Below, piece after piece: positions 40,293-49,464 of a DNA stretch of 64,000 nucleotides. Below the pieces are notes generated by a model. It made no database searches and was not told the origin of the DNA. It saw only the letters and a list, made by a program, of their open reading frames with translations. This DNA comes from Geodermatophilus sabuli (lineage in GTDB: Bacteria; Actinomycetota; Actinomycetes; Mycobacteriales; Geodermatophilaceae): contig NZ_JAAGWF010000005.1 in NCBI RefSeq assembly GCF_010686765.1, positions 124,001 to 188,000 on the forward strand, written 5' to 3'. How positions within the stretch are numbered: position 1 is the stretch's first letter; the number at the start of each line of letters is the position of its first letter. Made by a program: the position numbers and the translations under genes.

Positions 40293-43274
40293 TCACGGGC
40301 CGACGGCGTCCTCGGCGGCGAGTTCCGCGGCACGGTCGGGTGCGGCGAACGCCTCGGCCAGCGCCTGCCGCGCCGGCCAGGCCCCCGCCCGCCAGGCCAG
40401 GGCGCGGCCCAGCGCTGCGGGGCTGCCGTCGACGTGGTCCTCCTCCTCGCCGGGCCACCAGCTCACCGGCCGGCCACCGGCGAGCAGCGGCTCGTGCACG
40501 GCCACCCGTCCCTCCAGCGCCGCGAGGCCCAGGCGGGCGGCGGCCAGCGCCGCGCCCGGCACGCGCGACCAGGGCAGCCGGCGCGCCGGCCGGCTCTCCA
40601 CCCCCGCCCGGACGACCTCGGTGGCCAGCGGCAGGTCCAGCAGGTCCGCCACGGCGTCCGGCTCCCCACCGGCCGGCACCAGCGGCCCCTCGACCAGTGG
40701 CAGCAGCCACGGCGCGTCGAGCACCACGGCGCCGTCGGCCGGCACGGCGCGGTCGGCCGCCACGCGGACCCGTGCCGGCGGGGCGACGTCCACCCCGTCG
40801 AGGGCCCGCGCCAGCCGCGCGTACAGCGTCCCCAGCACGGCCGGCGGCACCGTGCGCCGGGGATCGCCGAGCCGCTCGAGCAGGTCGAGCGCGCCGTCCA
40901 CGTCGGCCAGCACGTCCGCCACCGTGGCCGGCGGGCGGAGCAGCTCGAGCAGCGCCGGATCGGCGCGGGCCGGTTCGTACAGTCCCTGCAACTCCGTGCC
41001 GGCGGGGTGCCGCAGCCGGTCGGGGCGGGCGCCGTCGAGCACCGGGTGGGTGCGCAGCCACCAGCGGAGGTAGCCGGGCACCGCCGTGCCGTCGAGCGAG
41101 ACGTCGGCCCAGGCCGCAGCGGGCAGCGCGGTCAGCAGCGGTAGCGCCCGCGGCCAGTCGACCACCAGCTCCAGGTCCCGGACGGCGGTCAGCTGCGGCC
41201 ACCGCGGCGGCGGGCTCCCGGGCGGCAGCCGGTCGAGGACGGCGTCGGCCCAGTCCGGCGCGGCGTCGACGTCCAGCTCGTCGGGGTCCTCGGCGCCGGT
41301 GAGGGCGAACCCGTCCAGCACCCCGACGGCCCGCAGGACGGCGGGGTCGGCGGCGACGGTGGAGCCCAGCGTCCCCAGGGACCCGCCGGCGAGGACGGCG
41401 GCGAACGGGGACCCCGGCAGCACCAGCTCCCCGGCCGGTGCCCAGCCCCCGTCGGCGTCGGGCAGCGCGAGCTCGGCCAGCCACGGCAGCTCGCCCGGCA
41501 CCGTGCCCGCGGCCTCGACCAGGGCGAGCACCGCCTCGGCGAAGGCGGCCGGGTCGGCGTCCCAGGCGTCGTCGGCCGCGTCGAGGGACGCCTCCACGGC
41601 CGCCCGCACGTCCTGGTCGGCGAGCACGCCGGCGGCGGTCGCCGGCCGGGCGCCGAGCCGCTCCAGCAGTCGCCGGGCCGCCGGCGGCGCGACGGCGCCG
41701 GGGGCGGCCACCCGGAGCCCGAGCGGCCCGAGCCGGGGCACCGGCAGCTCCGCGTCGGGCAGCAGCACGCCGGCCGGGCCGTGGGCGGTGCGGCCGTCGG
41801 CCAGCGGCACCGGGAGTGCGGCCAGCTCCTCGCGGTCCGCGCCGTCCAGCGCTGCGTAGAGCGCCCCCCACCACGCCGCGGGCCGGCCGACGCCGCGCAC
41901 CGCCTCCACCACCTCGGCCGTGCCGACCCGCCGCACGCCGAGGGCGGCCAGCGCCGGGGCGTCGGTGCGGCGGGACCAGTCCGCCGGCAGCAGCCCGGGC
42001 AGCACGTCGGTGAGCGCCGCGACCCGCTCCGGGGTCGCCTCGGCCAGCACCACCGCGCGGTCCGGGCACTGCCGGTCGCCGTCGTGCCCGGCGACCGGCA
42101 GCCACGCCGCCGCCCGCAACCGCTCGAGGACCGCGGTGCCCAGCGCGGCGTCCAGCTCCGCGCCGGCCAGCCCGACCCGCGGGACGAGGCCGAGCACCGC
42201 CGGGTGGGCCGGCAGCCCGGCGAGCAGGCCGGCGTAGGCGTCCGCGGCGACGTCGACCAGCACGTCGGTGACCGGTCCGGGCAGCACGTGCCGCCGGTCG
42301 GGGCCGAGGGGGAACGGGGCGACCAGCCGGACCGGGAGGCTGAGCGGCTCGTCGCTGGGCGTCGGGGCGTGCACCCGCTGCGGCACCGGCAGCGGCTCCG
42401 GGGCGCCGTCGTGGGTCAGCGGTACCGCCCAGGTGACGGCGTACCCGCGGCGGGCGCGCTCCTCGACCGGCCGGTCGGCCACCGTCGCCGGAGCCAGCTC
42501 ACCCGTGCGCCGCTGCACCCGCCAGGTCGTCGTCCGTCCGCCGTCGGTGAGCTCGACCTCGGTCCCCCGGTCCCGGACCGCGAGCGACCGGGTCGCGCCG
42601 TCGACGACGACGTCCACCGCGGCCAGGCCCGGCAGCCCGAGCAGCAGCGCGGCGTCGAGCCCGGCCAGCGCGGCCCGGACGGTCCCGCCCGCACCGGCGC
42701 GCAGGGGCAGCACCACCTCGGTCGCGAACCCCTCCGGCGGCACCCCCTCCGCCGGCCACGGCAGCCGCAGGACCGGGACGGCGCCGTCGCGGCGGGAGAG
42801 CTCGTCGGCCAGTGCCCCGATGCCGGCCACCTCGGCGCGGGTGCGGGTCGCGCTGAAGGCCACGCTCCCGGTGGTGGAGTGCAGCGCCGGCTCGTCGCTG
42901 ACCGCCAGGACGGCGGCGAAGCCCACCCCGTACCTGCCGACCGTCTCGACCGGCTCCGCCCGCTTGGCCGAGGCGCGGAGCGAGGCCAACCCCTGGACCC
43001 CGGCGGCGTCCAGCGGCGCGCCGGTGTTGGCCGCCCGCAGCACCTCACCGCCGGAGCCGTCGGAGGTCAGCTCCAGCCGCAACCGCCCGGGCACCCGGGC
43101 GCGTGCGGCGGCGTCGGCGGCGTTCTGCGCCATCTCGACCAGCAGCCGGTCGCGGTACCCGCCGCGCACGAGGTCCTCCTCGGCGTTGGCGTCCTCGCGG
43201 AAGCGGGCCGGGGAGTCGGTCCAGGCGGCCAGCACGCGCCGCCGCAGCTCGGCGGTGGCGAAGGGGTCGGGCAC
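40293..43274 (-). CDS. Large GHKL ATPase, sacsin N-terminal-domain-like
   Basis: This 993-residue protein starts at GTG 43274. The first ~230 residues form a Bergerat ATPase fold: LVEMAQNAADA (N box, catalytic Glu and Asn), RAANTGAPLDAAGVQGLASLRASAKR (G1 plus Lys) and GRYGVGFAAVLAVS (G2). This is the Hsp90/sacsin arrangement. The rest is Leu/Ala-rich and helical, with no recognised domain. Such proteins may act as chaperones; some relatives lie in defence islands, but here the divergent neighbour is a polyphosphate kinase. Role unknown. Confidence 0.8.
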   Translation of the reverse strand: MPDPFATAELRRRVLAAWTDSPARFREDANAEEDLVRGGYRDRLLVEMAQNAADAAARARVPGRLRLELTSDGSGGEVLRAANTGAPLDAAGVQGLASLRASAKRAEPVETVGRYGVGFAAVLAVSDEPALHSTTGSVAFSATRTRAEVAGIGALADELSRRDGAVPVLRLPWPAEGVPPEGFATEVVLPLRAGAGGTVRAALAGLDAALLLGLPGLAAVDVVVDGATRSLAVRDRGTEVELTDGGRTTTWRVQRRTGELAPATVADRPVEERARRGYAVTWAVPLTHDGAPEPLPVPQRVHAPTPSDEPLSLPVRLVAPFPLGPDRRHVLPGPVTDVLVDVAADAYAGLLAGLPAHPAVLGLVPRVGLAGAELDAALGTAVLERLRAAAWLPVAGHDGDRQCPDRAVVLAEATPERVAALTDVLPGLLPADWSRRTDAPALAALGVRRVGTAEVVEAVRGVGRPAAWWGALYAALDGADREELAALPVPLADGRTAHGPAGVLLPDAELPVPRLGPLGLRVAAPGAVAPPAARRLLERLGARPATAAGVLADQDVRAAVEASLDAADDAWDADPAAFAEAVLALVEAAGTVPGELPWLAELALPDADGGWAPAGELVLPGSPFAAVLAGGSLGTLGSTVAADPAVLRAVGVLDGFALTGAEDPDELDVDAAPDWADAVLDRLPPGSPPPRWPQLTAVRDLELVVDWPRALPLLTALPAAAWADVSLDGTAVPGYLRWWLRTHPVLDGARPDRLRHPAGTELQGLYEPARADPALLELLRPPATVADVLADVDGALDLLERLGDPRRTVPPAVLGTLYARLARALDGVDVAPPARVRVAADRAVPADGAVVLDAPWLLPLVEGPLVPAGGEPDAVADLLDLPLATEVVRAGVESRPARRLPWSRVPGAALAAARLGLAALEGRVAVHEPLLAGGRPVSWWPGEEEDHVDGSPAALGRALAWRAGAWPARQALAEAFAAPDRAAELAAEDAVGP

Positions 43275-43335
43275 CGCGACAGCATCGCAGCGGCGCGCCG
43301 CAGGTCGTGCGTGCGCGGGAGCCCGGGCGGGGTAG

Positions 43336-43374
43336 TCCACGTCCGTGAGCGAGCTCGCGAGCTCACGCGTGGAC
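43336..43374. promoter_or_regulatory. Palindromic operator candidate between the GHKL ATPase and ppk2
   Basis: The perfect 14-nt palindrome GAGCTCGCGAGCTC (43351-43364) is nested in a wider imperfect one with GTCCACG / CGTGGAC ends. It sits in the divergent 145-bp control region and could serve both promoters. Confidence 0.4.
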
Positions 43375-43419
43375 ACAGCAGCGCCGCGGATGCGGCGACG
43401 AGCGCCGGCGAGGAACTGC

Positions 43420-44352
43420 ATGAGCGAGATCGACGTGTCGCAGTACCGGCTCCAGGCCCTGCCCGGCGACGACTCCGACGAGGACTGGGACGACGACGGC
43501 GAGCTGTTCGGCCCCGACGGCCGGCGGGTCGACACCTGGCGGGAGGGCTATCCCTACGACGAGCGGCTGCCCCGTCGCGAGTACGAGCACGAGAAGCGCC
43601 GGCTGCAGATCCAGCTGCTGCGGCTGCAGGGCTGGGTGAAGGACACCGGCCAGCAGCTGGTGGTCCTCTGCGAGGGACGGGACGCGGCCGGCAAGGGCGG
43701 CACGATCAAGCGGTTCACCGAGCACCTCAACCCGCGGGGGGCCCGGGTGGTGGCACTGGACAAGCCCTCGGAGCGCGAGCAGACGCAGTGGTACTTCCAG
43801 CGCTACGTGTCCCACCTGCCGGCCGCCGGGGAGATCGTCCTGTTCGACCGCTCCTGGTACAACCGTGCGGGCGTCGAGCGGGTGATGGGGTACTGCACCG
43901 ACGAGCAGTACGAGCGCTTCATGCGCCAGGCGCCGGAGTTCGAGCGGATGCTGGTCGACAGCGGCATCCACCTGGTCAAGTTCTGGTTCTCGGTCTCGCG
44001 GCGCGAGCAGCGCACCCGGTTCATCGTCCGGCGGATCGACCCCGTGCGGCAGTGGAAGCTCTCCCCCACCGACCTCGCCTCCCTCGACCGGTGGGACGAC
44101 TACACCGCGGCCAAGGAGGCGATGTTCGCCGCCACCGACACCGAGCACGCGCCCTGGACGGTGATCAAGAGCAACGACAAGAAGCGGGCCCGACTGGAGG
44201 CGCTGCGCGCCGTGCTGAGCTCGCTGCCCTACGCGGGCAAGGACGAGGCGGTCGTCGGCACGCCGGACCCGAACATCGTCGTCGCCGCCGCCGACGTCCT
44301 GGAGTCCGACCGGGAGGCGCTGGAGCGCGGGGAGCTCGCCGCGGCCCGCTGA
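43420..44352 (+). CDS. ppk2: Polyphosphate kinase 2
   Basis: This 310-residue protein starts at ATG 43420 after AGGAA; the GTG at 43345 would add 25 residues lacking family similarity. PPK2 motifs are the Walker A GRDAAGKGGTIKRF, LNPRGARVVALDKPSEREQTQWYFQRY, Walker B LFDRSWYNRAGVERVMG, and the C-terminal KWKLS-type PVRQWKLSPTDL and DKKRARL. PPK2 transfers phosphate between polyphosphate and nucleoside diphosphates in the cytoplasm, with roles in energy and stress. It is followed by a strong terminator. Confidence 0.93.
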   Translation: MSEIDVSQYRLQALPGDDSDEDWDDDGELFGPDGRRVDTWREGYPYDERLPRREYEHEKRRLQIQLLRLQGWVKDTGQQLVVLCEGRDAAGKGGTIKRFTEHLNPRGARVVALDKPSEREQTQWYFQRYVSHLPAAGEIVLFDRSWYNRAGVERVMGYCTDEQYERFMRQAPEFERMLVDSGIHLVKFWFSVSRREQRTRFIVRRIDPVRQWKLSPTDLASLDRWDDYTAAKEAMFAATDTEHAPWTVIKSNDKKRARLEALRAVLSSLPYAGKDEAVVGTPDPNIVVAAADVLESDREALERGELAAAR

Positions 44353-44354
44353 GC

Positions 44355-44393
44355 CCGGCACCGCCCGCCGCGGGAGCGGACGGGCGGTGCCGG
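44355..44393. terminator. Bidirectional terminator between ppk2 and the second liv-type operon
   Basis: A perfect 13-bp stem (44355-44367 with 44381-44393) and a 13-nt loop separate the convergent ppk2 and substrate-binding protein genes. Confidence 0.8.
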
Positions 44394-44398
44394 TCGGG

Positions 44399-45736
44399 TC
44401 AGCCCTGGCCGACGATCTGCCCGCTCTCGCCCGAGTAGTCCCACTCCATCGCCGTCTCCCAGCCCTTGGTCTCCGCGGAGTAGGCGGCGATCTCGCCGGA
44501 CTCGGCGATGAACGGGTCGTCGGGGCCGCTGGTGGTCGCCTGCGGGTTGAGCATCAGCGGCCGCTCCATGTCGGTGTTCCAGGCGGCGTTCATCAGGTTG
44601 GCCCGGGTGAGTCCGCCCTCCATCTCGGCGGCATCCCGCAGGTTCTGCACCATCAGCTCGCCCCACCCGTAGCCGTCCAGCGCGTTGCCCAGCGGGGCCA
44701 GCTCACCCTGGCCGGCGGCCTCCATGTCGGCCAGGTACTCCTGCATGGCCGGGTCGTCGTCCCACCGCGGGTCGGTGGGGTCCTTGCGGAACAGCGGCGC
44801 GACGGCGCCTTCACCGGCGGGGTCGGAGGGAGAGATCCACTGCTGTGCCGCGTTCGCCGACGAGTTCAGCACCACCAGGCCCTCGTAGCCGGCCCGGGCC
44901 AGGCCGGTCAGGAAGCCGGGCGCGAAGTTGGGGAGGGCCGCCAGCACGATGGCGTCGGGCTGCCCGGCCACCGCGGCGGAGATCTGCGCGTCGAAGTTCG
45001 TCGCCCCGCCCGGGATGGTCTGCGGCGGCTGCATGGTCAGGCCGGCCTCCTCGGCCAGGCCCGGCATGGCGGCGTTGAAGTCCTCCGCCAGCGCCTCGGT
45101 GCCCAGGATCTGGGTGACCGAGCCGCCGGGGACCTGCTCGGCGATGTAGTCGACGATCGCCTGGATCTCCACGGGTGCCGGGGGGATGCCGTTGACCACC
45201 CACGGGTTCTCCTCCGGGTCCTGGAAGCCCGGGGAGGTGGTGATGGCCCACAGCTGCGGCACGCACGCGCCGGCGTAGATCGGGATGGTCGCGTTGATCT
45301 GCGGGGTGCCGACCTGCGCCAGGGTGCCGAAGACCTCCTCCGGGCCGATGAACGCCTGCGCGTTGGTGACCGCGCGGGCGGCGTCGAAGGCGTCGTCCCG
45401 GGCGACGAGCTCCAGCTGGTGGCCGTCGATGCCGCCCTCGGCGTTGACCTTCTCGAAGTAGGCGGTGATGCCGGCGACGTTGGCGGCTCCCGGGACGGCG
45501 AGCGGGCCGCTGAGCGGCTGGCTGGAGCCGACCCGGATCGGCTCTCCGTCGGCGAGCTCGGTCGTCGCCTCCTCCGGACAGGCCGAGGTGTCGACGCTGA
45601 ACTCCCCCTCGGCGTTGGTCTGCCCACCACCGCCACCACCGGCGTCACCCTCGCTGCGGGTGTCGCCGCAGGCGGCGACGCCCAGCAGCAGCAGGCCGGC
45701 GCCGGTCAGCGCCAACGAGCGGCGTGTCCTCGTCAT
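44399..45736 (-). CDS. ABC transporter substrate-binding lipoprotein, second liv-type system
   Basis: This 445-residue protein starts at ATG 45736 after GGAGGAGAG. It has a lipoprotein signal with LLLLGVAACG (Cys at residue 23), a Gly-rich linker and a Peripla_BP_6-type domain (IRVGSSQPLSGPLAVPGAA, YFEKVNAEGGIDGHQLELVARDDAFD). It should capture the substrate outside the membrane for the adjacent permeases. Aromatic acids are favoured by the catabolic genes in the same operon; this is inference. Confidence 0.9.
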   Translation of the reverse strand: MTRTRRSLALTGAGLLLLGVAACGDTRSEGDAGGGGGGQTNAEGEFSVDTSACPEEATTELADGEPIRVGSSQPLSGPLAVPGAANVAGITAYFEKVNAEGGIDGHQLELVARDDAFDAARAVTNAQAFIGPEEVFGTLAQVGTPQINATIPIYAGACVPQLWAITTSPGFQDPEENPWVVNGIPPAPVEIQAIVDYIAEQVPGGSVTQILGTEALAEDFNAAMPGLAEEAGLTMQPPQTIPGGATNFDAQISAAVAGQPDAIVLAALPNFAPGFLTGLARAGYEGLVVLNSSANAAQQWISPSDPAGEGAVAPLFRKDPTDPRWDDDPAMQEYLADMEAAGQGELAPLGNALDGYGWGELMVQNLRDAAEMEGGLTRANLMNAAWNTDMERPLMLNPQATTSGPDDPFIAESGEIAAYSAETKGWETAMEWDYSGESGQIVGQG

Positions 45737-46971
45737 CACGTTCTCTCCTCCTGGCTGGAGCCCCGGGGCGGGGCCATGGCCCGGGCAGGGGGCCCGGGGT
45801 CGTGCGACAGGTCGTGGTCGCCGGCGGCCGTGACCGGTCCGCCGATCGCCGGACTGGGTCCGGCCAGTCCGCCGTCGGGAGCGCCCGGCGTGGTGTCGCT
45901 GCCGGACGGCGTCGGCCCGGCCGCCGCCTCCGGCGGGACGATCACGAGGAAGCGGGTCCGCAGCCGGGTCAGCAGCGGCACCAACCCGGCCGGGACGAAG
46001 TAGATGAAGACGATGAGGATGAGGCCGTAGATCACGTTGGCGAAGAGCCCGGGCTGGTCGGTGAGCTCGCGGAGGACCGGGATCTGCCCGGCCCACTCGG
46101 CGGTGTAGTAGGGCAGGAACACCATCGCGATGCCGCCGATCCACGCCCCGGACACGGTGGCCGCACCGCCGAGCACCATCGCGGTGATGAACAGCAGGGT
46201 GATGGTGAAGCCGACGGTCGCCGGGCTGACGATCGGCGTGGTGAGCAGGTAGAGGCAGCCGCCCACCGCCCCGTAGAGGGCGCTGATCGCGAACGCGACC
46301 GTCTTCACCTCCGCGGGCCAGATCCCGGCGATGGCCGCCGCGGTGCCGTTGTCCCGCAGCGCCACCATCGCCCGGCCCATCCGGCTGCGGACCAGCCCGG
46401 TCGCCAGCCAGAACAGGACGCCGGCGATCGCGGCCATGACGATGAACGTCCAGCCGCGGTCGGAGACGTCGAGGCCGAACCACGCGGGTTTGTCCCAGCT
46501 GACCTGCACGGTCTTCCCGGCCACTCCGCCGGTGCCCAGCGCGAGACCGACCGGCTGGCTGACCACGACCGGGAACGCGACGCCCACGGCCAGGGTGATG
46601 ACGGCGAGGTAGAGCCCGTGCAGGCGCAGCGCGGGGATGCCGACCACGAACCCGAGGGCCAGCCCGAGGAGTGCGGCGACCGGCACGGTCGCCGCCCAGG
46701 CCCAGCCGTGGTCGGTGACCAGGATGGCGGTGGTGTAGGCGCCCAGACCGAAGAAGGCCCCGTGGCCGAGGGAGACCTGACCGGTGAAGCCGGTGACCAG
46801 GTTCAGGCCCAGGACGGCCACCGCGTACGCGATGACCAGGCTGAACTGCCCGATCCGGAAGTCGCTGGACAGCAGCGGCAGCGCCAGGGCGACCAGGACG
46901 GCGAGGGCCAGCCCGGCGCCCTGCCACAGCCGGTGGGCTCGCGAGCCCTCCAGGACGACGCGCGTCTTCAC
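45736..46971 (-). CDS. livM: Branched-chain-type ABC permease (LivM-like), second system
   Basis: This 411-residue membrane protein starts at GTG 46971 (GTGA overlap with livH). The LivM signature LNLVTGFTGQVSLGHGAFFGLGAYT is present, with about ten helices and a late AMVLGGAATVSGAWIGG. A Pro/Ser/Gly-rich hydrophilic C-terminal tail of about 65 residues is unusual compared with the first system. Its stop overlaps the binding-protein start by one base. Confidence 0.92.
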   Translation of the reverse strand: MKTRVVLEGSRAHRLWQGAGLALAVLVALALPLLSSDFRIGQFSLVIAYAVAVLGLNLVTGFTGQVSLGHGAFFGLGAYTTAILVTDHGWAWAATVPVAALLGLALGFVVGIPALRLHGLYLAVITLAVGVAFPVVVSQPVGLALGTGGVAGKTVQVSWDKPAWFGLDVSDRGWTFIVMAAIAGVLFWLATGLVRSRMGRAMVALRDNGTAAAIAGIWPAEVKTVAFAISALYGAVGGCLYLLTTPIVSPATVGFTITLLFITAMVLGGAATVSGAWIGGIAMVFLPYYTAEWAGQIPVLRELTDQPGLFANVIYGLILIVFIYFVPAGLVPLLTRLRTRFLVIVPPEAAAGPTPSGSDTTPGAPDGGLAGPSPAIGGPVTAAGDHDLSHDPGPPARAMAPPRGSSQEERT

Positions 46972-47894
46972 ACCCGCTCCAGGGTCTTGGTGCCGAACAG
47001 GCCCTGCGGCCGGACCAGCAGGACCACGAGGACGACGACCAGGGCGATGACGACGCTCAGGTCACCCTCCACGACGGTGAACAGCCCCGGCACGAAGGCC
47101 ATGACCAGACCGAGGACCAGCCCGCCGACCGCTGCACCCGGGACGCTGTCGAACCCGCCGAGCGTGGCGGCAGCCAGCCCGAAGATGAGGATCACGCCCA
47201 TCGAGTTGAAGTCCAGCGTGCCGGCGGTCTCGGCGACCAGGGCGGCGGCCAACGTGCCGAGGGCGGCGGCGATGCCCCAGCCGAACATGTACATCCGGCC
47301 GACCGGGATGCCCATCACCTGAGCGGCCTCCCGGTTGGCCGCCACGGCCCGGTAGCCCAGGCCGAGCTTGGTCTTCTCGAGCAGCAGCCACAGGCCGAGC
47401 AGGAGTGCGACCAGCACGGCCAGGACGCCGAGGGAGACGTAGGTGACGAAGAACGGCGGGGGGCCGGTGAGGACGTCGACCTTGTCCTCGATCCCGCCGG
47501 GGATCGGCTCCGGCGCCTCGACCGGCTGGGTGCCCCAGATGATGGCCACGCCGGCGTTGATGATCAGGAACAGCGCCAGGGTCGCGAGGATGACGGGGAA
47601 GACGCCCCGGCGCTCGAGCGGCCGGATCAGCCCGCGCTCGAGGCCGGCGCCGAGGGCGAAGGACAGCAGGAACGCGATGCCGATGGCGATCCAGACCGGG
47701 ACCCCGCGCCGGGTGAGCTCGAACACCGCGAACGCGCCCAGGGTGGCCATCTCGCCCTGGGCGAGGTTGATGTGGCTGGTCGTCTTGTAGACCAGCACGA
47801 TCGCCAGCGCGACCAGGGCGTAGAGGGCACCATTGGTCAGGCCGCCGGTGAGCAGGGTCAGCAGGTAGGCGGGGTTGTCGATGTTGGGCGACAC
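46968..47894 (-). CDS. livH: Branched-chain-type ABC permease (LivH-like), second system
   Basis: This 308-residue membrane protein starts at GTG 47894. It shows TSHINLAQGEMATLGAF near the start and the conserved AAATLGGFDSVPGAAVGGLVLG late segment, with about eight helices. It lies 14 bp after the livF stop and overlaps livM by GTGA. Confidence 0.92.
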   Translation of the reverse strand: MSPNIDNPAYLLTLLTGGLTNGALYALVALAIVLVYKTTSHINLAQGEMATLGAFAVFELTRRGVPVWIAIGIAFLLSFALGAGLERGLIRPLERRGVFPVILATLALFLIINAGVAIIWGTQPVEAPEPIPGGIEDKVDVLTGPPPFFVTYVSLGVLAVLVALLLGLWLLLEKTKLGLGYRAVAANREAAQVMGIPVGRMYMFGWGIAAALGTLAAALVAETAGTLDFNSMGVILIFGLAAATLGGFDSVPGAAVGGLVLGLVMAFVPGLFTVVEGDLSVVIALVVVLVVLLVRPQGLFGTKTLERV

Positions 47895-47908
47895 GTCGGC
47901 GGACCCCC

Positions 47909-48625
47909 TCAGTAGCCCAGATAGGCGCGGCGCATGTCCTCGTTGCCCCGCACCTCGTCGGCGGTGCCTCCGAGCACGATCGAGCCGGACTCGAGGACGT
48001 AGCCCCGGCCCGCGAAGGACAACGCCAGCTCGGCGTTCTGCTCGACGATGAGCATGGACACCGACTCCTCGCGGTTGATCTGCTCGAGCTGGCGGAACAG
48101 CTCCCGGGTGATGATCTGGGCGAGGCCCAGCGAGGGTTCGTCGAGGAGCAGCAGGCGCGGCCGGCCCATCAGTCCCCGGGCGACCGCCAGCATCTGCTGC
48201 TCACCGCCGCTCATCCCGCCGGCGAGCTGCGTGCGCCGCTCGGCCAGCCGGGGGAAGACGCCGTACCAGCGTTCGATGTCTGCCTGGATCCCGGCGGTGT
48301 CCCTGCGGTTCCAGGCGCCGACCCGCAGGTTCTCCTCGACCGACAGCGAACCGAAGACCCCCCGGCCCTGGGGGACGTGCGCGATGCCCTGACGGATGAC
48401 CCACTCCGTGGGCCGGCCGACGAGCTCCTGGCCGGCGAGGCGCACCGAGCCGCGGGTGCCGACCATGCCGCAGATGGCGCGCAGGGTGGTGGTCTTGCCG
48501 GCGCCGTTGGCGCCGAGCAGGACGACGACCTCCCCCTCGCCCACCTCCAGGTCCAACCCGCGGAGCACCTCGACCTCGCCGTAGGCGGCATGGACGTCCG
48601 ACAGCTGCAGGAGCGCCTCAGCCAC
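47909..48625 (-). CDS. livF: Branched-chain-type ABC ATP-binding protein (LivF-like), second system
   Basis: This 238-residue ATPase has Walker A GANGAGKT, signature MSGGEQQMLAVARGL, Walker B LLLLDEPSLGLA and H-loop EQNA, and ends YLGY, all LivF-like. It starts at ATG 48625, overlapping livG by 8 bp. Confidence 0.93.
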   Translation of the reverse strand: MAEALLQLSDVHAAYGEVEVLRGLDLEVGEGEVVVLLGANGAGKTTTLRAICGMVGTRGSVRLAGQELVGRPTEWVIRQGIAHVPQGRGVFGSLSVEENLRVGAWNRRDTAGIQADIERWYGVFPRLAERRTQLAGGMSGGEQQMLAVARGLMGRPRLLLLDEPSLGLAQIITRELFRQLEQINREESVSMLIVEQNAELALSFAGRGYVLESGSIVLGGTADEVRGNEDMRRAYLGY

Positions 48626-49460
48626 GATCGCTCCCGTCCCCGTCGCGGTGGACGTCGCCGCCGAGGTAGGCCGCGATGACGGCGGGGTCCCGCTGCACCT
48701 GCGCGGGCGTCCCGTCGGCGATCCGGCGGCCGAAGTCCAGCACGGTCACCCGGTCGCTGATGCCCATCACCATCTTCATGTGGTGCTCCACCAGCAGGAC
48801 GGACAACGCGAAGTCGTCGCGCAGTGTCCGGATCACCGAGCCGAGCTCGTCGACCTCCGAGTGGGTGAGGCCGTTGGCCGGCTCGTCGAGCAGCAGCAGC
48901 TTGGGCCGGGCGGCCATGGCCCGCGCCAGCTCGATCCGCTTCATCGTGCCGAACGGCAGCCCGGCCACCGGTCGCAGCGCCAGGGAGGCCAGGCCCAGCC
49001 GGTCCAGCAGGGCCATGGCGTCCGCCCGGGCCGCCGCGTCGTTGCGCCGGGTCCCGAGCCGGAGCGCGGCGGACACCCAGCCGCCCGAACCCCGTGAGTG
49101 CGCGCCCACCGTGATGTTGTCGAGGACCGTCATCGTGGGGAAGAGCGCGATGTTCTGGAAGGTGCGGGCGACCCCGACGGAGGCGATCCGGTGGGCCGGC
49201 AGCCGCAGCAGGTCCTGACCGTCGAGCAGCACCCGACCCGAGCTCGCCTCGTACACCCGGCTGACGACGTTGAACATGGTCGTCTTCCCGGCACCGTTGG
49301 GGCCGATCAGCCCGCAGATGCTGCCCCGCGGGACGTCGAAGGACAACCCGTCGAGGGCGACCACGCCCCCGAAGCGGACGCTCACGTCCTCGACCCGCAG
49401 CAGGGGCGTCGCGTCGTCCGCTGCCGGTCGCGACGCCGCGGCGGCGGTTGCCCCGGTCAC
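48618..49460 (-). CDS. livG: Branched-chain-type ABC ATP-binding protein (LivG-like), second system
   Basis: With GTG 49460 the protein has 280 residues; the 20-residue Ala-rich N-terminus precedes LLRVEDVSVRFGGVVALDG. Walker A is GPNGAGKT, the Q-loop ARTFQNIALF, signature-like PFGTMKRIELARAM, Walker B LLLDEPANGLTH and H-loop VEHHMK. It begins 4 bp after the dioxygenase stop, so transport and ring-cleavage genes share a transcript. Confidence 0.92.
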   Translation of the reverse strand: MTGATAAAASRPAADDATPLLRVEDVSVRFGGVVALDGLSFDVPRGSICGLIGPNGAGKTTMFNVVSRVYEASSGRVLLDGQDLLRLPAHRIASVGVARTFQNIALFPTMTVLDNITVGAHSRGSGGWVSAALRLGTRRNDAAARADAMALLDRLGLASLALRPVAGLPFGTMKRIELARAMAARPKLLLLDEPANGLTHSEVDELGSVIRTLRDDFALSVLLVEHHMKMVMGISDRVTVLDFGRRIADGTPAQVQRDPAVIAAYLGGDVHRDGDGSDRG

Positions 49461-49464
49461 CGGG

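Noticed and set aside
44399..46927. An 842-codon frame seemingly fusing a permease and a binding protein
   Set aside because: The N-terminal half is a shadow of livM in another frame; the lipoprotein signal and ribosome site at 45736 mark the real start.
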